A stretch of DNA of 64,000 bases from Arthrospiribacter ruber (GTDB lineage: Bacteria; Bacteroidota; Bacteroidia; Cytophagales; Cyclobacteriaceae). The notes under the pieces were generated by a model. The model ran no database searches. It was given only the letters and a program-made list of their open reading frames with translations, and had not been told where the DNA came from. The first letter of the stretch is position 1, and each line of letters opens with the position of its first letter. The DNA lies in assembly GCF_019343195.1 (NCBI RefSeq), contig NZ_RPHB01000001.1, positions 724,136-788,135 on the forward strand, read 5' to 3'. Position numbers and translations under genes: made by a program. This document shows, one piece after another, positions 1 through 8,975 of this stretch.

Positions 1-713
1 CCTTTTTCGGCCAAAAAGAAATCAAAATAGAGATAATTTTGGGTGGTAAAATAGTCGTAAGATTGCGTGTAGAAATAGTAAGATTTGTTTACCAAGAGGA
101 AATTGTCCAATTCACTAGGATACTTTCTTTGGTCATAGCCTATTACAAAGTACAACAGAATATATGCGTAGCAGGTGACAGCAAAAATTTTGGACAATTT
201 ATAAGTAACAGGCAACCATTTTCCAAATCCTGTGATCACATAAGCAAGGGGTAATCCAATGATAATCAGTCCAATATTAAAAAGATTCAATTCTCCCGAA
301 GCTTTTACAGTAGACACAATGTCATCAAAAGAATAGGCATACAAATCTTGTCCCAAGGGAAGCAACATTTTCGTGAAATAGAAAAAGAGACCTGCCTGAA
401 GCAAAATTAACAGCGTCAGGCAGCATTGCACAAAAACATTTGCAAAGCGTGGTAAATAAAGATGAATGAGTAAATGAAAAATGAACAGTAATCCCAGAAT
501 GTAAAAAGCCCAACCTAAGTCATACACAAGTCCCTGAAAAAAGATGTAGGTCTGATTCCGGTTCAGGTCATGGATATTGAATACAATAAATACCTCTACC
601 AATCTCAATAATACAATCAGAATGATAAATGATAAACCGAGTTTCCAGAATTTCACAAAACCGGTTCTGATTGTTTCCAATAAATTAGAACCTAAGGGAC
701 TGTGTTGGGACAT
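1..713 (-). CDS. N-terminal part of a polytopic membrane protein, probably LTA-synthase/sulfatase family
   Basis: An open minus-strand frame begins with ATG at 713 and runs without a stop past the left edge, so only about 237 N-terminal residues are visible. Reading it out gives MSQHSPLGSNLLETIRTG at the start, followed by about five hydrophobic segments separated by short loops (roughly residues 20-42, 60-85, 92-115, 145-165 and 175-195). A more polar stretch rich in Tyr and Phe follows. This N-terminal layout is that of Bacteroidota LTA-synthase/alkaline-phosphatase-superfamily membrane enzymes, whose catalytic domain would lie outside the window and face the periplasm. The family call is inference from topology alone; another multi-pass membrane protein is possible. 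Confidence 0.6.
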   Translation of the reverse strand, partial: MSQHSPLGSNLLETIRTGFVKFWKLGLSFIILIVLLRLVEVFIVFNIHDLNRNQTYIFFQGLVYDLGWAFYILGLLFIFHLLIHLYLPRFANVFVQCCLTLLILLQAGLFFYFTKMLLPLGQDLYAYSFDDIVSTVKASGELNLFNIGLIIIGLPLAYVITGFGKWLPVTYKLSKIFAVTCYAYILLYFVIGYDQRKYPSELDNFLLVNKSYYFYTQSYDYFTTQNYLYFDFFLAEK

Positions 714-957
714 AAGCTATTCAGAATGTAGGCTAAGATTGGGGTGAAAATGAAGTGGGATGGTCAACTTGAACTGTGTCAAGTTATTGATTGATCCTTG
801 GATTAAACTTCATTTGGATATGAAAATCGTTTTTCATGAATTGAAACACAAAAGATTTGTGAGCATTTTTTCATGCGTTCTATATTTGATTTCCTTTATT
901 TTTTCGACAGGTAAATCTTTTTCGAAAATACTTATATTGCACAATTAAACAATCAAT

Positions 958-1503
958 ATGCGAAATAAAGGTACTTTATTAAAGGAGTTGTATACCAATA
1001 TATCCACCACCGGGGCGATTACTTTCAGTTCAAAACCATTGGTGGACAAAATGCTTTCTTATGCAGATTTTAAAGGGGTAAAAACCATTGTTGAACTTGG
1101 GGGTGGGGATGGTAGCATTACAGCGGGGATAGTAGATAAGATGGAGAAAGATGCCATTCTGCTTGTTTTTGAAGTAAACGAATATTTCTGCAAGGAAATG
1201 GAGAAAATGTATCCACAGACAAATATTCAGATAATCAACGATTCTGCGGCCAACATTGATAAATATTTGAATGGGGAAAAAGCAGAGCTTATACTTTCTT
1301 CCTTGCCGTTCAGTCTTATTGACAAACCAACCAGAAAGGAGATTTGTGAAAAAAGCAGGGATAACCTTGCCCTTGATGGTAAATTTATACAGATCTGCTA
1401 TTCCTACCTGTTAAAATATCAGTTCAAGAACTATTTTAAAGACATTCAAACCCATTTCACCTTGAAAAATTTTCCTCCTGCATTTGTGATGGTTTGCAAT
1501 TGA
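958..1503 (+). CDS. SAM-dependent methyltransferase, phospholipid N-methyltransferase-like
   Basis: The 181-residue protein has a class I SAM-binding fold. The glycine-rich motif I is VELGGGDGSIT (about residues 45-55), an acidic motif II lies around LLVFEVNEYF (about 69-78), and a motif near LILSSLPFSL (about 117-126) fits the post-II strand. An N-terminal TGAITFSSKPLVDKM resembles the opening of the PmtA/KsgA-like group, which methylates phosphatidylethanolamine or related substrates in the membrane. The length fits a single compact methyltransferase domain. It is the first gene of a plus-strand run and overlaps the next gene by 10 bases. The substrate cannot be decided from sequence alone; other small-molecule methylation is possible. 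Confidence 0.7.
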   Translation: MRNKGTLLKELYTNISTTGAITFSSKPLVDKMLSYADFKGVKTIVELGGGDGSITAGIVDKMEKDAILLVFEVNEYFCKEMEKMYPQTNIQIINDSAANIDKYLNGEKAELILSSLPFSLIDKPTRKEICEKSRDNLALDGKFIQICYSYLLKYQFKNYFKDIQTHFTLKNFPPAFVMVCN

Positions 1504-1766
1504 TTGCTCCTAAAAATTATATTGAACCCAATATACTCCGACTTTCTATTCTGGAAATGATAAGGATGAGGAAAGGGAAGTCTTTTTGTCCTTCAGAAGT
1601 GGTAAGGTGGTTGTACCCTATGGCATGGAGGCACTTCATGTCTGATATCAGAGAAGAAATGATGCAGATGTACAGGGAAGGGTTGATTACAGTTACCCAA
1701 AAGGAAGAAAAAATTGATCCCGAAAATGATCCAAAAGGACCTGTAAGAATTTCTGAAGTTCGATAA
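1494..1766 (+). CDS. DUF3253 domain protein
   Basis: A 90-residue protein whose core (FCPSEVVRWLYP followed by WRHFMSDIREEMMQMYREG) matches the DUF3253 pattern: a small winged-helix-like fold with conserved CPSEV and Trp-Arg residues, ending in a GPVRI-type motif. Its function is unknown. The ORF starts at TTG 1494, inside the end of the methyltransferase gene (10-base overlap). The next TTG at 1500 is equally possible, and the ATG at 1557 would cut into the conserved domain. The overlap suggests translation coupled to the methyltransferase. Confidence 0.7.
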   Translation: MQLIAPKNYIEPNILRLSILEMIRMRKGKSFCPSEVVRWLYPMAWRHFMSDIREEMMQMYREGLITVTQKEEKIDPENDPKGPVRISEVR

Positions 1767-1805
1767 ACCCTTTCTTCATTGGATTGTTGACTAAAGAAAA
1801 ACAGA

Positions 1806-2459
1806 ATGAAAATAGTTGCTTTATTTCTAAGTCTAACCGTATTGTCCACAATAGCATGTGGGCAGTCATCAAATAAAAATCTGAGCAGTATGCAGGAATT
1901 ACCCAAAACCCAAGTCAAAGTACCGGAAGGAAAAGAAGTTGCTACCTTAGGTTCAGGTTGTTTTTGGTGTATAGAAGCCATATACCAGGACCTAAAGGGT
2001 GTCACAGAAGTAAAGTCAGGATACAGCGGAGGACATATCTCCAAGCCTAGTTATAGACAGGTCACTTCAGGAACTACCGGTCATGCAGAGGTGATACAGT
2101 TTTTTTACGATCCCAATGTGATCAGTTTTCAGGATATATTAGAGATTTTTTGGTCCACCCATGATCCGACTACCCTCAATAGGCAAGGTGCGGATGTAGG
2201 TCCTCAATACCGTTCTGCCGTATTTTATCACTCTGATAAACAAAAGGAAGAGGCAACTTATTTCAAGAAGAAACTTGATGATTCAAAAGCTTTCAACAAG
2301 CCGATAGTTACCGAAATTACGCCTTTCACCAATTTTTATGTCGCAGAAGATTATCACCAAAATTACTATAAAGACAATGGCATGCAGCCCTACTGTCAGG
2401 TGGTGATCAGGCCTAAATTGGAAAAATTCAGAGAGGTATTTGCAGAAAAACTCCGTTGA
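1806..2459 (+). CDS. msrA: Peptide-methionine (S)-S-oxide reductase MsrA, lipoprotein form
   Basis: MsrA reduces the S-epimer of methionine sulfoxide in proteins or as free amino acid. The catalytic motif GCFWC is at residues 51-55, with Cys52 as the nucleophile; the usual motif is GCFWG or GCFWC. The family blocks SGYSGG, GTTGHAEV, STHDPTT and EDYHQNYY follow in order. The 217-residue length is longer than cytoplasmic MsrA because of an N-terminal lipoprotein-type signal with Cys18 (STIACGQ), so the enzyme should be envelope-anchored and repair exported proteins. It stands 39 bases after the DUF3253 gene and upstream of two further lipoprotein genes. Confidence 0.93.
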   Translation: MKIVALFLSLTVLSTIACGQSSNKNLSSMQELPKTQVKVPEGKEVATLGSGCFWCIEAIYQDLKGVTEVKSGYSGGHISKPSYRQVTSGTTGHAEVIQFFYDPNVISFQDILEIFWSTHDPTTLNRQGADVGPQYRSAVFYHSDKQKEEATYFKKKLDDSKAFNKPIVTEITPFTNFYVAEDYHQNYYKDNGMQPYCQVVIRPKLEKFREVFAEKLR

Positions 2460-2476
2460 TCCAAAACGGAATGAAG

Positions 2477-2507
2477 TTGTATCTTTACTGAACTTGGTAT
2501 AGCTTTG
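2477..2507 (+). promoter_or_regulatory. Putative Bacteroidota-type promoter upstream of the DUF4920 gene
   Basis: TTG at 2477-2479, a 20-base spacer and TAGCTTTG at 2500-2507 fit the Bacteroidota primary-sigma consensus (TTTG, about 19 bases, TAnnTTTG). The start codon at 2522 lies 15 bases downstream, leaving a short leader. It would give the two downstream lipoprotein genes their own promoter. Confidence 0.45.
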
Positions 2508-2521
2508 AAAAAAAAATCACT

Positions 2522-3031
2522 ATGAAAAAGACCTTTTTTGTTATCGCTTCACTGGCCATTTTAGGCACTTCCTGTAATTCCAATAATTCCTCTGAAGAAA
2601 GTGGTCAACATGAAGAATTGGTGACAGATACGCCCATTGGTGTATTTGGCGCAGTAATTACTGAAGATGAAGTAACTCCCTTAAGTAATTTGGTAGCATC
2701 TCTAGAAGAAGGAGAGGAGTTTCATGGTAAAGTAAGAGGTGAAATCAAGGAAGTCTGTGTACATAAGGGATGCTGGATGACCATGGACCTTCCCAATGGG
2801 GAAACCATGAGGGTGACTTTCAAAGATTATGGTTTTTTTGTTCCTAAAAACTCACATGGCTACCCGGTGATAATTGAAGGTGTGGCCAGTAAAAAGGTGA
2901 CGGATGTAGAAACCCTGAGACACTACGCAGAAGATGCCGGGAAATCCAAAGAGGAAATAGAAGCCATCACAGAACCTAAAAATGAATATGCCTTTGAGGC
3001 AGTTGGGGTGATTATCAAAGAAGATGCTTAG
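2522..3031 (+). CDS. DUF4920 domain lipoprotein
   Basis: The 169-residue protein opens with a lipoprotein signal (LAILGTSCNS, Cys18), so it should be anchored in the envelope. The mature part matches DUF4920: FGAVITEDEV, a central EVCVHKGCWMTM with two cysteines four residues apart, VTFKDYGFFVPK and VIIEGVA. The paired cysteines suggest a redox or metal-binding role, but no activity is established for the family. The downstream gene starts 8 bases before this stop, so the two are probably cotranslated. Placement between MsrA and a heme-motif lipoprotein suggests a periplasmic redox context, which is inference. Confidence 0.8.
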   Translation: MKKTFFVIASLAILGTSCNSNNSSEESGQHEELVTDTPIGVFGAVITEDEVTPLSNLVASLEEGEEFHGKVRGEIKEVCVHKGCWMTMDLPNGETMRVTFKDYGFFVPKNSHGYPVIIEGVASKKVTDVETLRHYAEDAGKSKEEIEAITEPKNEYAFEAVGVIIKEDA

Positions 3032-3461
3032 ACTGTTTTCTTTTAACTTGGCCTCCTTAATCGTCGGTCTATTGTTATTTTCATGCAAGAAATCTTCTAC
3101 CGATCAAGAACAGCAGGCAATTTTACATCCCAATGAAGATGCGCCTTTGGCACTCTTGATGAGGGAGATGTATGATGACATGGAGGAAATCCTTTTAGCT
3201 ACCTCTAATCATGAGGATATAATAGGTTACGTAGAAAAGCACAGAAACCTTCTTACAGCTACTCCAACAAAACCCGAAGTCCAGAATGAGACATTTGCGC
3301 TCATGGGTGAGTCCTATCTATACCAGTTGGAAGAGCTAGAAAAGAGTGAGAGTGAAGAGGAAGTGATAAAAGGATACAAAGCTTTGGTAGAAAATTGTCT
3401 CGCCTGTCACAAACAATTTTGTCCCGGTCCGATTAAAAGAATAGAAAAATTAATGAAGTAA
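3024..3461 (+). CDS. Small lipoprotein with a single c-type heme motif
   Basis: The 145-residue protein starts at ATG 3024 inside the previous gene and carries a lipoprotein signal ending at LLLFSCKK. Near the C terminus is CLACH (within ENCLACHKQFC), a CXXCH heme c attachment motif. The acidic, mostly helical region before it (about residues 30-120) would fit a four-helix cytochrome c'-like or diheme-related fold. A second heme motif is absent. The 8-base overlap upstream and the TAATG overlap downstream indicate an operon. The function, electron transfer or redox sensing in the periplasm, is inferred only from the heme motif. Confidence 0.65.
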   Translation: MLRLFSFNLASLIVGLLLFSCKKSSTDQEQQAILHPNEDAPLALLMREMYDDMEEILLATSNHEDIIGYVEKHRNLLTATPTKPEVQNETFALMGESYLYQLEELEKSESEEEVIKGYKALVENCLACHKQFCPGPIKRIEKLMK

Positions 3462-3700
3462 TGGCCATTGCATTGGATAACCTGAGAGTTGGTAGGGTGT
3501 ATGATTTTCAGAATAATGGAGAAAGAAGGAGGCTTGAAATTTTAGCTAGACTTTCAGGAACCAATTTCAAGGTCAAAGATCTTGATACTACAGAAGTCTA
3601 TACTATCGAGGAGCTTCTCGAATGGGGAAAAGGCAAAGACTATGAACTTGATGAGGTAATAGACTATTCCGGAAAAGGCATCATACCCAAACAATTCTGA
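3461..3700 (+). CDS. Small conserved-looking hypothetical protein (79 aa)
   Basis: The ATG overlaps the stop of the heme lipoprotein (TAATG at 3459-3463), the typical sign of translational coupling. The protein begins MAIALDNLRVGRVYDF and is soluble, with alternating short strands (about residues 9-50) that resemble a small barrel fold. It has no signal peptide and no recognisable family motif. I cannot assign a function. Confidence 0.55.
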   Translation: MAIALDNLRVGRVYDFQNNGERRRLEILARLSGTNFKVKDLDTTEVYTIEELLEWGKGKDYELDEVIDYSGKGIIPKQF

Positions 3701-3723
3701 TCCTTCGGAAACTCCTTTCTAAA

Positions 3724-4848
3724 TTACCCTAAAAGTTTGTATTTTTTTCCAGGGAGTGATTTGATAAGTCCTTCAAATTCAAAGTTTAAAAGCTTTGAAG
3801 CTAAAGTAGAAATTGGGATTTCTGACAGTAATGCCAAGCTGTCAATCTCCAGCTCTTTCTTCTCCTGCAAGATTTCCAACACTTTTCTGTCATCTCCTTC
3901 AAAAGAATTCAGGTCTAGTTTTTTGGCCATGTTACTGTTTGTAACCCCACCTTCTTTGCTCCAGGACAAAACCTCTTCCAGATCTTTTGGCCCGGTGTAA
4001 ATCGAAGCCTTCATTTGCTTGATCAGAAGGTTGCAGCCTTCGCTGTATGTAGCCTGTAAGTTTCCCGGTACAGCGAACACTTCTTTATTATAACTGTAGG
4101 CTATTTCAGCAGTGATCAAGGCCCCGCCTTTTTGCGCTGCTTCTACTACTATCAGCGCATCAGACAAGCCTGCAATTATCCTGTTTCTTTTAGGAAAATT
4201 AGAAGGATGCATGACAGTCCCCGGTGGGTACTCACTGATCAGCCCTCCCGATTCCAGCATTTCTATTGAAGTGTTTTTGTGCACAGAGGGATAGATCTGA
4301 TCTACCGATGAACCCAATACAGCTACTGTAGGCAGCTTGGACATAAGAGCGGACCTATGGGCCTCTATATCTACTCCATAAGCCAAACCACTTAAAATGG
4401 TAGGGCTGTAAGGAGCAAGGTCTTCTACTATCTTTTTTGTGACATTCCGGCCATATTCTGTAGCATTGCGGGTGCCTACTATGCCTATGGTCCTTTCGGT
4501 ATTGAGATTCAGGTTTCCTTTGGTGAAAAGTACCATGGGGCAATCGTCTGTCAGTTTTAGCCTGGAAGGAAAAGAAGGGTGGGAAAAACTCAATATGGTA
4601 ATTCCCTTTTTTTGGCAATTGTTGATAATCTCTTCGGCATTTTTCAAAAAGACATCTTTGCTTTTGCGCAATTCCAAAAGGCCTTTGTTGACGCGGGGTA
4701 TTTTAAGAGCCTTTCCTACGGGCATTTCAAAAAAAGCCCGTGCTGACCCGGTATAGGCCAGTATGTTCCTGAAAACCAAAGGCCCTATTTTGGGAATAAA
4801 ATTCAGGGCAAGCTCATACTGTATGTCCTCATTGATCACTGTTGACAT
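3724..4848 (-). CDS. dprA: DNA-processing protein DprA
   Basis: DprA binds incoming single-stranded DNA during natural transformation and loads RecA. The 374-residue protein has an N-terminal helix-hairpin-helix-like region (about 1-80) and a Rossmann-like core with GIVGTRNATEYG and SGLAYGVDIEAH. A motif around YPPGTVMHPSNFPKRNRII follows, then a C-terminal winged-helix-like DprA domain (about 300-374). Length and order are those of full DprA. Start is ATG at 4848. It overlaps the upstream MerR-type gene by 20 bases on the same strand, so they are likely cotranscribed. No other competence gene lies nearby. Confidence 0.93.
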   Translation of the reverse strand: MSTVINEDIQYELALNFIPKIGPLVFRNILAYTGSARAFFEMPVGKALKIPRVNKGLLELRKSKDVFLKNAEEIINNCQKKGITILSFSHPSFPSRLKLTDDCPMVLFTKGNLNLNTERTIGIVGTRNATEYGRNVTKKIVEDLAPYSPTILSGLAYGVDIEAHRSALMSKLPTVAVLGSSVDQIYPSVHKNTSIEMLESGGLISEYPPGTVMHPSNFPKRNRIIAGLSDALIVVEAAQKGGALITAEIAYSYNKEVFAVPGNLQATYSEGCNLLIKQMKASIYTGPKDLEEVLSWSKEGGVTNSNMAKKLDLNSFEGDDRKVLEILQEKKELEIDSLALLSEIPISTLASKLLNFEFEGLIKSLPGKKYKLLG

Positions 4849-5182
4849 GCATGGTATCTCTGATTTCTATTAAAAAACGTTTGATTTGATGCAATCTGTC
4901 CACCATGGCTGCTTTGTCAAAGACCTTTTCCTGATTGCCTTTCAAAACCTCTTGAGCACCCTGGAGGGTATACCCTTTAATTTTTACCAGCTGATAGATG
5001 TACCTGATTTTTTCAATGTCATCTTTGGTAAATCTCCTGTTGCCCTTCTTGTCTTTTTTGGGCTTGATGATATCAAACTCACCTTCCCAGTACCTGATGA
5101 GTGACGGGGCAACTTTAAAAATGCTGGCAACTTCTCCTATAGAGTAATATTTCTTTTCTATTTCTTTTTCTTTGTAAGGCAC
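4829..5182 (-). CDS. MerR family transcriptional regulator
   Basis: A 117-residue protein with the MerR winged helix-turn-helix at its N terminus (YYSIGEVASIFKVAPSLIRYW, wing RRFTKDDIEKI) followed by a short coiled-coil dimerisation helix. It lacks the extended C-terminal metal- or drug-binding domain, so no ligand can be named. It starts with GTG at 5182; no in-frame ATG precedes the HTH. Its last 20 bases overlap dprA. Small MerR proteins of this kind are widespread in Bacteroidota; the target genes are unknown. Confidence 0.85.
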   Translation of the reverse strand: MPYKEKEIEKKYYSIGEVASIFKVAPSLIRYWEGEFDIIKPKKDKKGNRRFTKDDIEKIRYIYQLVKIKGYTLQGAQEVLKGNQEKVFDKAAMVDRLHQIKRFLIEIRDTMHVNSDQ

Positions 5183-5319
5183 GGCTAAGATATTTTGGTC
5201 TATCGGATTTTAACAATTATAATGCAAACTCAATTAACCTAAAGTTAATTCTTTCCTTTTTAAAATAAATTGATTTTTATTTAAAATGTAATAAAGTATT
5301 GAAAATCAGTCATATAAAT

Positions 5320-5658
5320 TTATTTTCTAAATTCGAAAATTGAATCCATCAACTTCCATTTTTCTCCTGGCAAAGCTCCCGGTAGGGCATTTTGGTACTT
5401 CCACATCAGTTCTTCCCATTCCTGAACTTTGGCGTTTTTAAGGTCCATTTCATTTTTCAGCTCAAAAGAAAATCCGTCCACAGTTTCCATAATCATAAAA
5501 AGCCTATTTTCCCATCTGTAGATTTCCATGCTTTCAATTCCACTTTCCTCTAGACTTTTAAGAATTTCCGGCCAGACCGATTGGTGATGTTTTTCATAGG
5601 CCTCAATCAGTTCCGGATCATTTTTCAAATCCAATGTGAGACAATACCTTTTTCCCAT
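5320..5658 (-). CDS. L-rhamnose mutarotase family protein
   Basis: RhaM-type mutarotases interconvert the alpha and beta anomers of L-rhamnose or L-fucose. The 112-residue form starting at ATG 5658 begins MGKRYCLTLDLK, the usual start of the family, and contains YEKHHQSVWPEIL, IYRWENRLFMIME and a C-terminal MDSIFEF. The open frame extends to a TTG at 5694, but the extra 12 residues are not family-like, so I prefer ATG 5658. It stands alone, with no rhamnose kinase, isomerase or permease in the window. The exact sugar is therefore open. Confidence 0.82.
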   Translation of the reverse strand: MGKRYCLTLDLKNDPELIEAYEKHHQSVWPEILKSLEESGIESMEIYRWENRLFMIMETVDGFSFELKNEMDLKNAKVQEWEELMWKYQNALPGALPGEKWKLMDSIFEFRK

Positions 5659-5810
5659 TTTCTTGTGTTGATTTTTGCCAGTATCTAAATCCAATTTATG
5701 ATCTAAAATAACGGTAAATAATTAATAGGACTAAAAAGGCAATTAAATCCCTTTTAATCAAACATTTTAAAATTTAGATTGATATATTGATTGCTCTTTA
5801 CAAAAATATA

Positions 5811-8800
5811 ATGCGCACACAGCTTATCCTTAAGTTTATTTTATTGGTTTCTGTTCTGATGTACAAATCAGGGCATGTTGAAGCGCAGATGAGTACTGTA
5901 GGAAAGGAGTTTTGGTTTGGGTATATGGACAATTTCAGGGTAGAAGGAAACACCCCTGAAAATACTGCTCTAGACTATGGGATTGTCATTATTACTGCAA
6001 GTGAACAAGCTTCAGGATTTTTACAATACGGGACCAATACCATTGATTTCAACCTTAATCCTGGTCAACAGTTTGTATACCGGATCGAAGACTTTGATAT
6101 CCTTCATCGCTTGGCCGGAGTAATAGAGAACAAAGGAGTATACATCAAGTCCGATGGCAATGTGGCTGTACACGCTTTCAATGAGAGAAGAAGGTCTGCT
6201 GATGGAACGGTAATTCTGCCGATTTCGGCACTTGGTAAAGATTATTATGTTACTTCTCACTATGAACAGATGACTGCCAACGTAAGCTACAATGCCAATT
6301 TCAATGATGAAAGCACCTTGTTGGTGGTAGCTGTAGAGGAAGATACTCGGATAGAAATCACACCAAGTGTTAATACCTTGACCGGAAATGCTGCAGGAGT
6401 CCCCTTTACAATACAGTTGAATGCCGGTCAATCTTATCAGTTGAAAGCAAAAGCGGATTTGACTGGATCAAGGGTAAGGGTAGTGGGTGATACGGTAGAC
6501 GATTGCAAGAATCTAGCAGTTTTTGGAGGTAACAAGTGGACCAGCGTTGGGAATTGTGGAGCGGCTAATGATCATTTGTACCAACAAATGTACCCAACTA
6601 CCACCTGGGGAAGTGAATACATTCATGTCTCTTTTGAAGGAAGGTCATCCGGTGAACTGGTCAAAGTATTGGCTTCTGAAAATAATACCACTGTATTTAT
6701 CAATGGAGAAAATTCAGGTTCCATAAATGCAGGACAGTTTTTGACTTTTGATTTTCCTTCTGATTTTACAGCCAGTATTCAGACGAGCAAACCTTCAGGC
6801 GTGACCTCCTTTTCCAAAAGTCAGGAGTGCAACAATCCTGCAGAGGCTTTTTATCTTGATGGAGATCCCTTTATGGTCACTTACAGCCCCAATGAACAAT
6901 TGCTCAGTTCCATAACTTTTAATGCCATCCAACTGCCCTCTATCAACAGGCATTATGTTAATATTATTGTAAAATCAGATGATTCCGATCAGACCTTGCT
7001 TGATGGGCAGTTGATCGGAAATAGTTTTCAGCCGGTTCCGGAAAACCCTCAATTCTCATTTACCAGATTACCGATCAATCAAGGTGTACATAGTTTATCC
7101 AACCCAGGTGGATTTATTGCATACGTCTACGGATTTGGAGAAATAGAATCCTATGGATACGTGACAGGGGCCAGTCTGGATAATCTTAATTTTGAAATTG
7201 AGCCTGAATATGATTTTGAAGTTGAAGGTGAGCGTGTTGCCTGTCTCAATCAATCCGGTTTATGGGAGATATATCCTGAAAATGATGTTTTTACTTACTT
7301 CGTCTGGGAGTTTGGCGATGGCTCAGACGCTCAAGTAGGTAAGTCCGTAGAGCATATTTACAAAGAAGCGGGGATCTATGAAGTCAAGGTAGTTGCCTCT
7401 ATCAGTGAATTTAGATGTGATTTGCAGGAAGAAATTATATTTGAAGTAACAGTATTGGAGACAGAGGGCGAAATAGCAGGATTGAGCTCTGTATGCCCGG
7501 ATGTGGAAGAGTTAAACTATGGTTTCTTCTCTGATTTGCCATATAGCAAAGTGGAATGGATCGCAGAAGGAGGGGAAGTCTTGGAAGTTAGCACAAACGG
7601 AAATAGGGCAAAAGTGGCATGGGGTGTTACCAATCCCAATGCTGTTTTGATAGCTATACCTTATACAGAAGAAGGTTGTCCGGGAGAAGAAATCCGGTTT
7701 CCAGTGACTATTTCGGAAGTAATAATTGCAGATGATATTGAAGGAGAGCAGAAAATCTGCTTTGACCAAGATTCAATTTTTACTTATTCAGTTCCAAATC
7801 CCAGTGATTCAAGAGCTTATTCTTGGGAAGTAGTAAATGGAGAAATAGTTGGGTCTGATAATGAAGCTACCGTTCGGGTCAGGTGGAACCAAGAAAATAC
7901 CCAAGGTGAATTGAGCTATACAGCGACATCCAACCTAAATCCTGATTGTTTTGGGGTTTCCGAAACATTGGTAGTTGAGGTAGCAGGTTCCTTTATTGTT
8001 GAAATTGAGGAAATTATAAATGTAGACTGTTTTGATGACCAATCCGGGAAAGTTTCCCTCACCATATCAGGAGGCGAAGCTCCGTTTGAATACAGGTGGT
8101 CTCATGATCCCTCACTCAATTCCAGTGTTGCAGAAGATTTACCGGCTGGAATTTATTCAGTCACAATATTGGATTCATTTGGTTGCGAAAGGGTATTGGA
8201 TGACATTTCTGTCAGTCAACCGGAAATGTTGGAAGTGGATAGGATTGATATGTTTGCTCCCAGTTGCTTTGGGTTAGAAGATGGGGAGGCTATTGTCCAT
8301 TTGATAGGAGGAGTTTTACCGTATAGGGTGGATCAACTGTCAAATGTGCTGGTAGAGGATGATCACATAAGGGTCTTCGATCTTGCTCCAGGGGATCATT
8401 CAATTCTGGTATTAGATGCCAATGATTGTCAGCTAGAAGTAAACTTCGGTGTAGAGGTTACCCAACCGGAGACATTTGATGTTAGGATTCAAAAACCTAC
8501 CTGTCCAGGAGAAGCCAATGGAGAGCTGATTGCCCTACCTGATGTAAGGTTTGGACCAGTAAGTTATTTTTGGGAGTTTGACAACTCGACCGATGCAGTC
8601 TTGGAAGGAGTTCCTTCTGGCGAATTCGAAGTGAAAGTGACAGATAGTAGGGGGTGCATCAGCCTAGGTACAGGCATCATGCCCGAAGAAGGACCGCAGG
8701 TAAGGATGCCAACTGGTTATAGACCTGACCAAGGGCTTTACGCCGGAGTTTCTAACTGTGACACTTCATTTCGGCTTTCTATATTCAATAGGTGGGGACA

Positions 8801-8954
8801 GTTGGTATATTCAGGAGAAGAAGGATGGAATGGGAAAATAGGAAATTCAGATGCAGGACCCGGTTCATATTCCTATGTTGTTCAATACACTTATTTTTTG
8901 GAAGGTGTCCAAAAGACTGATGAACACAGAGGGGTTTTTACTCTGATAAGGTGA
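5811..8954 (+). CDS. Large secreted surface protein: IgGFc-binding-N-like domain, PKD, SprB repeats, T9SS type B tail
   Basis: The 1047-residue protein starts at ATG 5811 with a signal peptide ending HVEAQ; a TTG eight codons upstream (5787) is less likely. The first ~450 residues (STVGKEFWFGYMDN onward) look like the IgGFc-binding N-terminal-like domain seen in many Bacteroidota surface proteins. A PKD domain with FVWEFGDGSDAQVG lies at about 470-545. Three SprB-type repeats start near 737, 817 and 897, each with a Cys-x-Gly-like opening and a GG..PY core. The C terminus (FRLSIFNRWGQLVYSG to GVFTLIR) is the gliding-motility-associated type B sorting domain for type IX secretion. Its closest relative is the next gene. 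A role as cell-surface adhesin is inferred. Confidence 0.85.
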   Translation: MRTQLILKFILLVSVLMYKSGHVEAQMSTVGKEFWFGYMDNFRVEGNTPENTALDYGIVIITASEQASGFLQYGTNTIDFNLNPGQQFVYRIEDFDILHRLAGVIENKGVYIKSDGNVAVHAFNERRRSADGTVILPISALGKDYYVTSHYEQMTANVSYNANFNDESTLLVVAVEEDTRIEITPSVNTLTGNAAGVPFTIQLNAGQSYQLKAKADLTGSRVRVVGDTVDDCKNLAVFGGNKWTSVGNCGAANDHLYQQMYPTTTWGSEYIHVSFEGRSSGELVKVLASENNTTVFINGENSGSINAGQFLTFDFPSDFTASIQTSKPSGVTSFSKSQECNNPAEAFYLDGDPFMVTYSPNEQLLSSITFNAIQLPSINRHYVNIIVKSDDSDQTLLDGQLIGNSFQPVPENPQFSFTRLPINQGVHSLSNPGGFIAYVYGFGEIESYGYVTGASLDNLNFEIEPEYDFEVEGERVACLNQSGLWEIYPENDVFTYFVWEFGDGSDAQVGKSVEHIYKEAGIYEVKVVASISEFRCDLQEEIIFEVTVLETEGEIAGLSSVCPDVEELNYGFFSDLPYSKVEWIAEGGEVLEVSTNGNRAKVAWGVTNPNAVLIAIPYTEEGCPGEEIRFPVTISEVIIADDIEGEQKICFDQDSIFTYSVPNPSDSRAYSWEVVNGEIVGSDNEATVRVRWNQENTQGELSYTATSNLNPDCFGVSETLVVEVAGSFIVEIEEIINVDCFDDQSGKVSLTISGGEAPFEYRWSHDPSLNSSVAEDLPAGIYSVTILDSFGCERVLDDISVSQPEMLEVDRIDMFAPSCFGLEDGEAIVHLIGGVLPYRVDQLSNVLVEDDHIRVFDLAPGDHSILVLDANDCQLEVNFGVEVTQPETFDVRIQKPTCPGEANGELIALPDVRFGPVSYFWEFDNSTDAVLEGVPSGEFEVKVTDSRGCISLGTGIMPEEGPQVRMPTGYRPDQGLYAGVSNCDTSFRLSIFNRWGQLVYSGEEGWNGKIGNSDAGPGSYSYVVQYTYFLEGVQKTDEHRGVFTLIR

Positions 8955-8958
8955 TCTT

Positions 8959-8975
8959 GGAGAAAGGACTTCTCC
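8959..8975 (+). terminator. Weak hairpin after the first surface-protein gene
   Basis: GGAGAA at 8959-8964 and TTCTCC at 8970-8975 form a perfect six-base stem with a five-base loop, four bases after the stop codon. No T-tract follows, so it may be a processing or attenuation hairpin rather than a true terminator. Confidence 0.3.

Noticed and set aside
760..948. 62-codon plus-strand ORF before the methyltransferase
   Set aside because: AT-rich, no family match, lies in the divergent gap; probably chance.
1517..2044. 175-codon minus-strand ORF
   Set aside because: Shadow of the DUF3253 and msrA genes; no family-like sequence.
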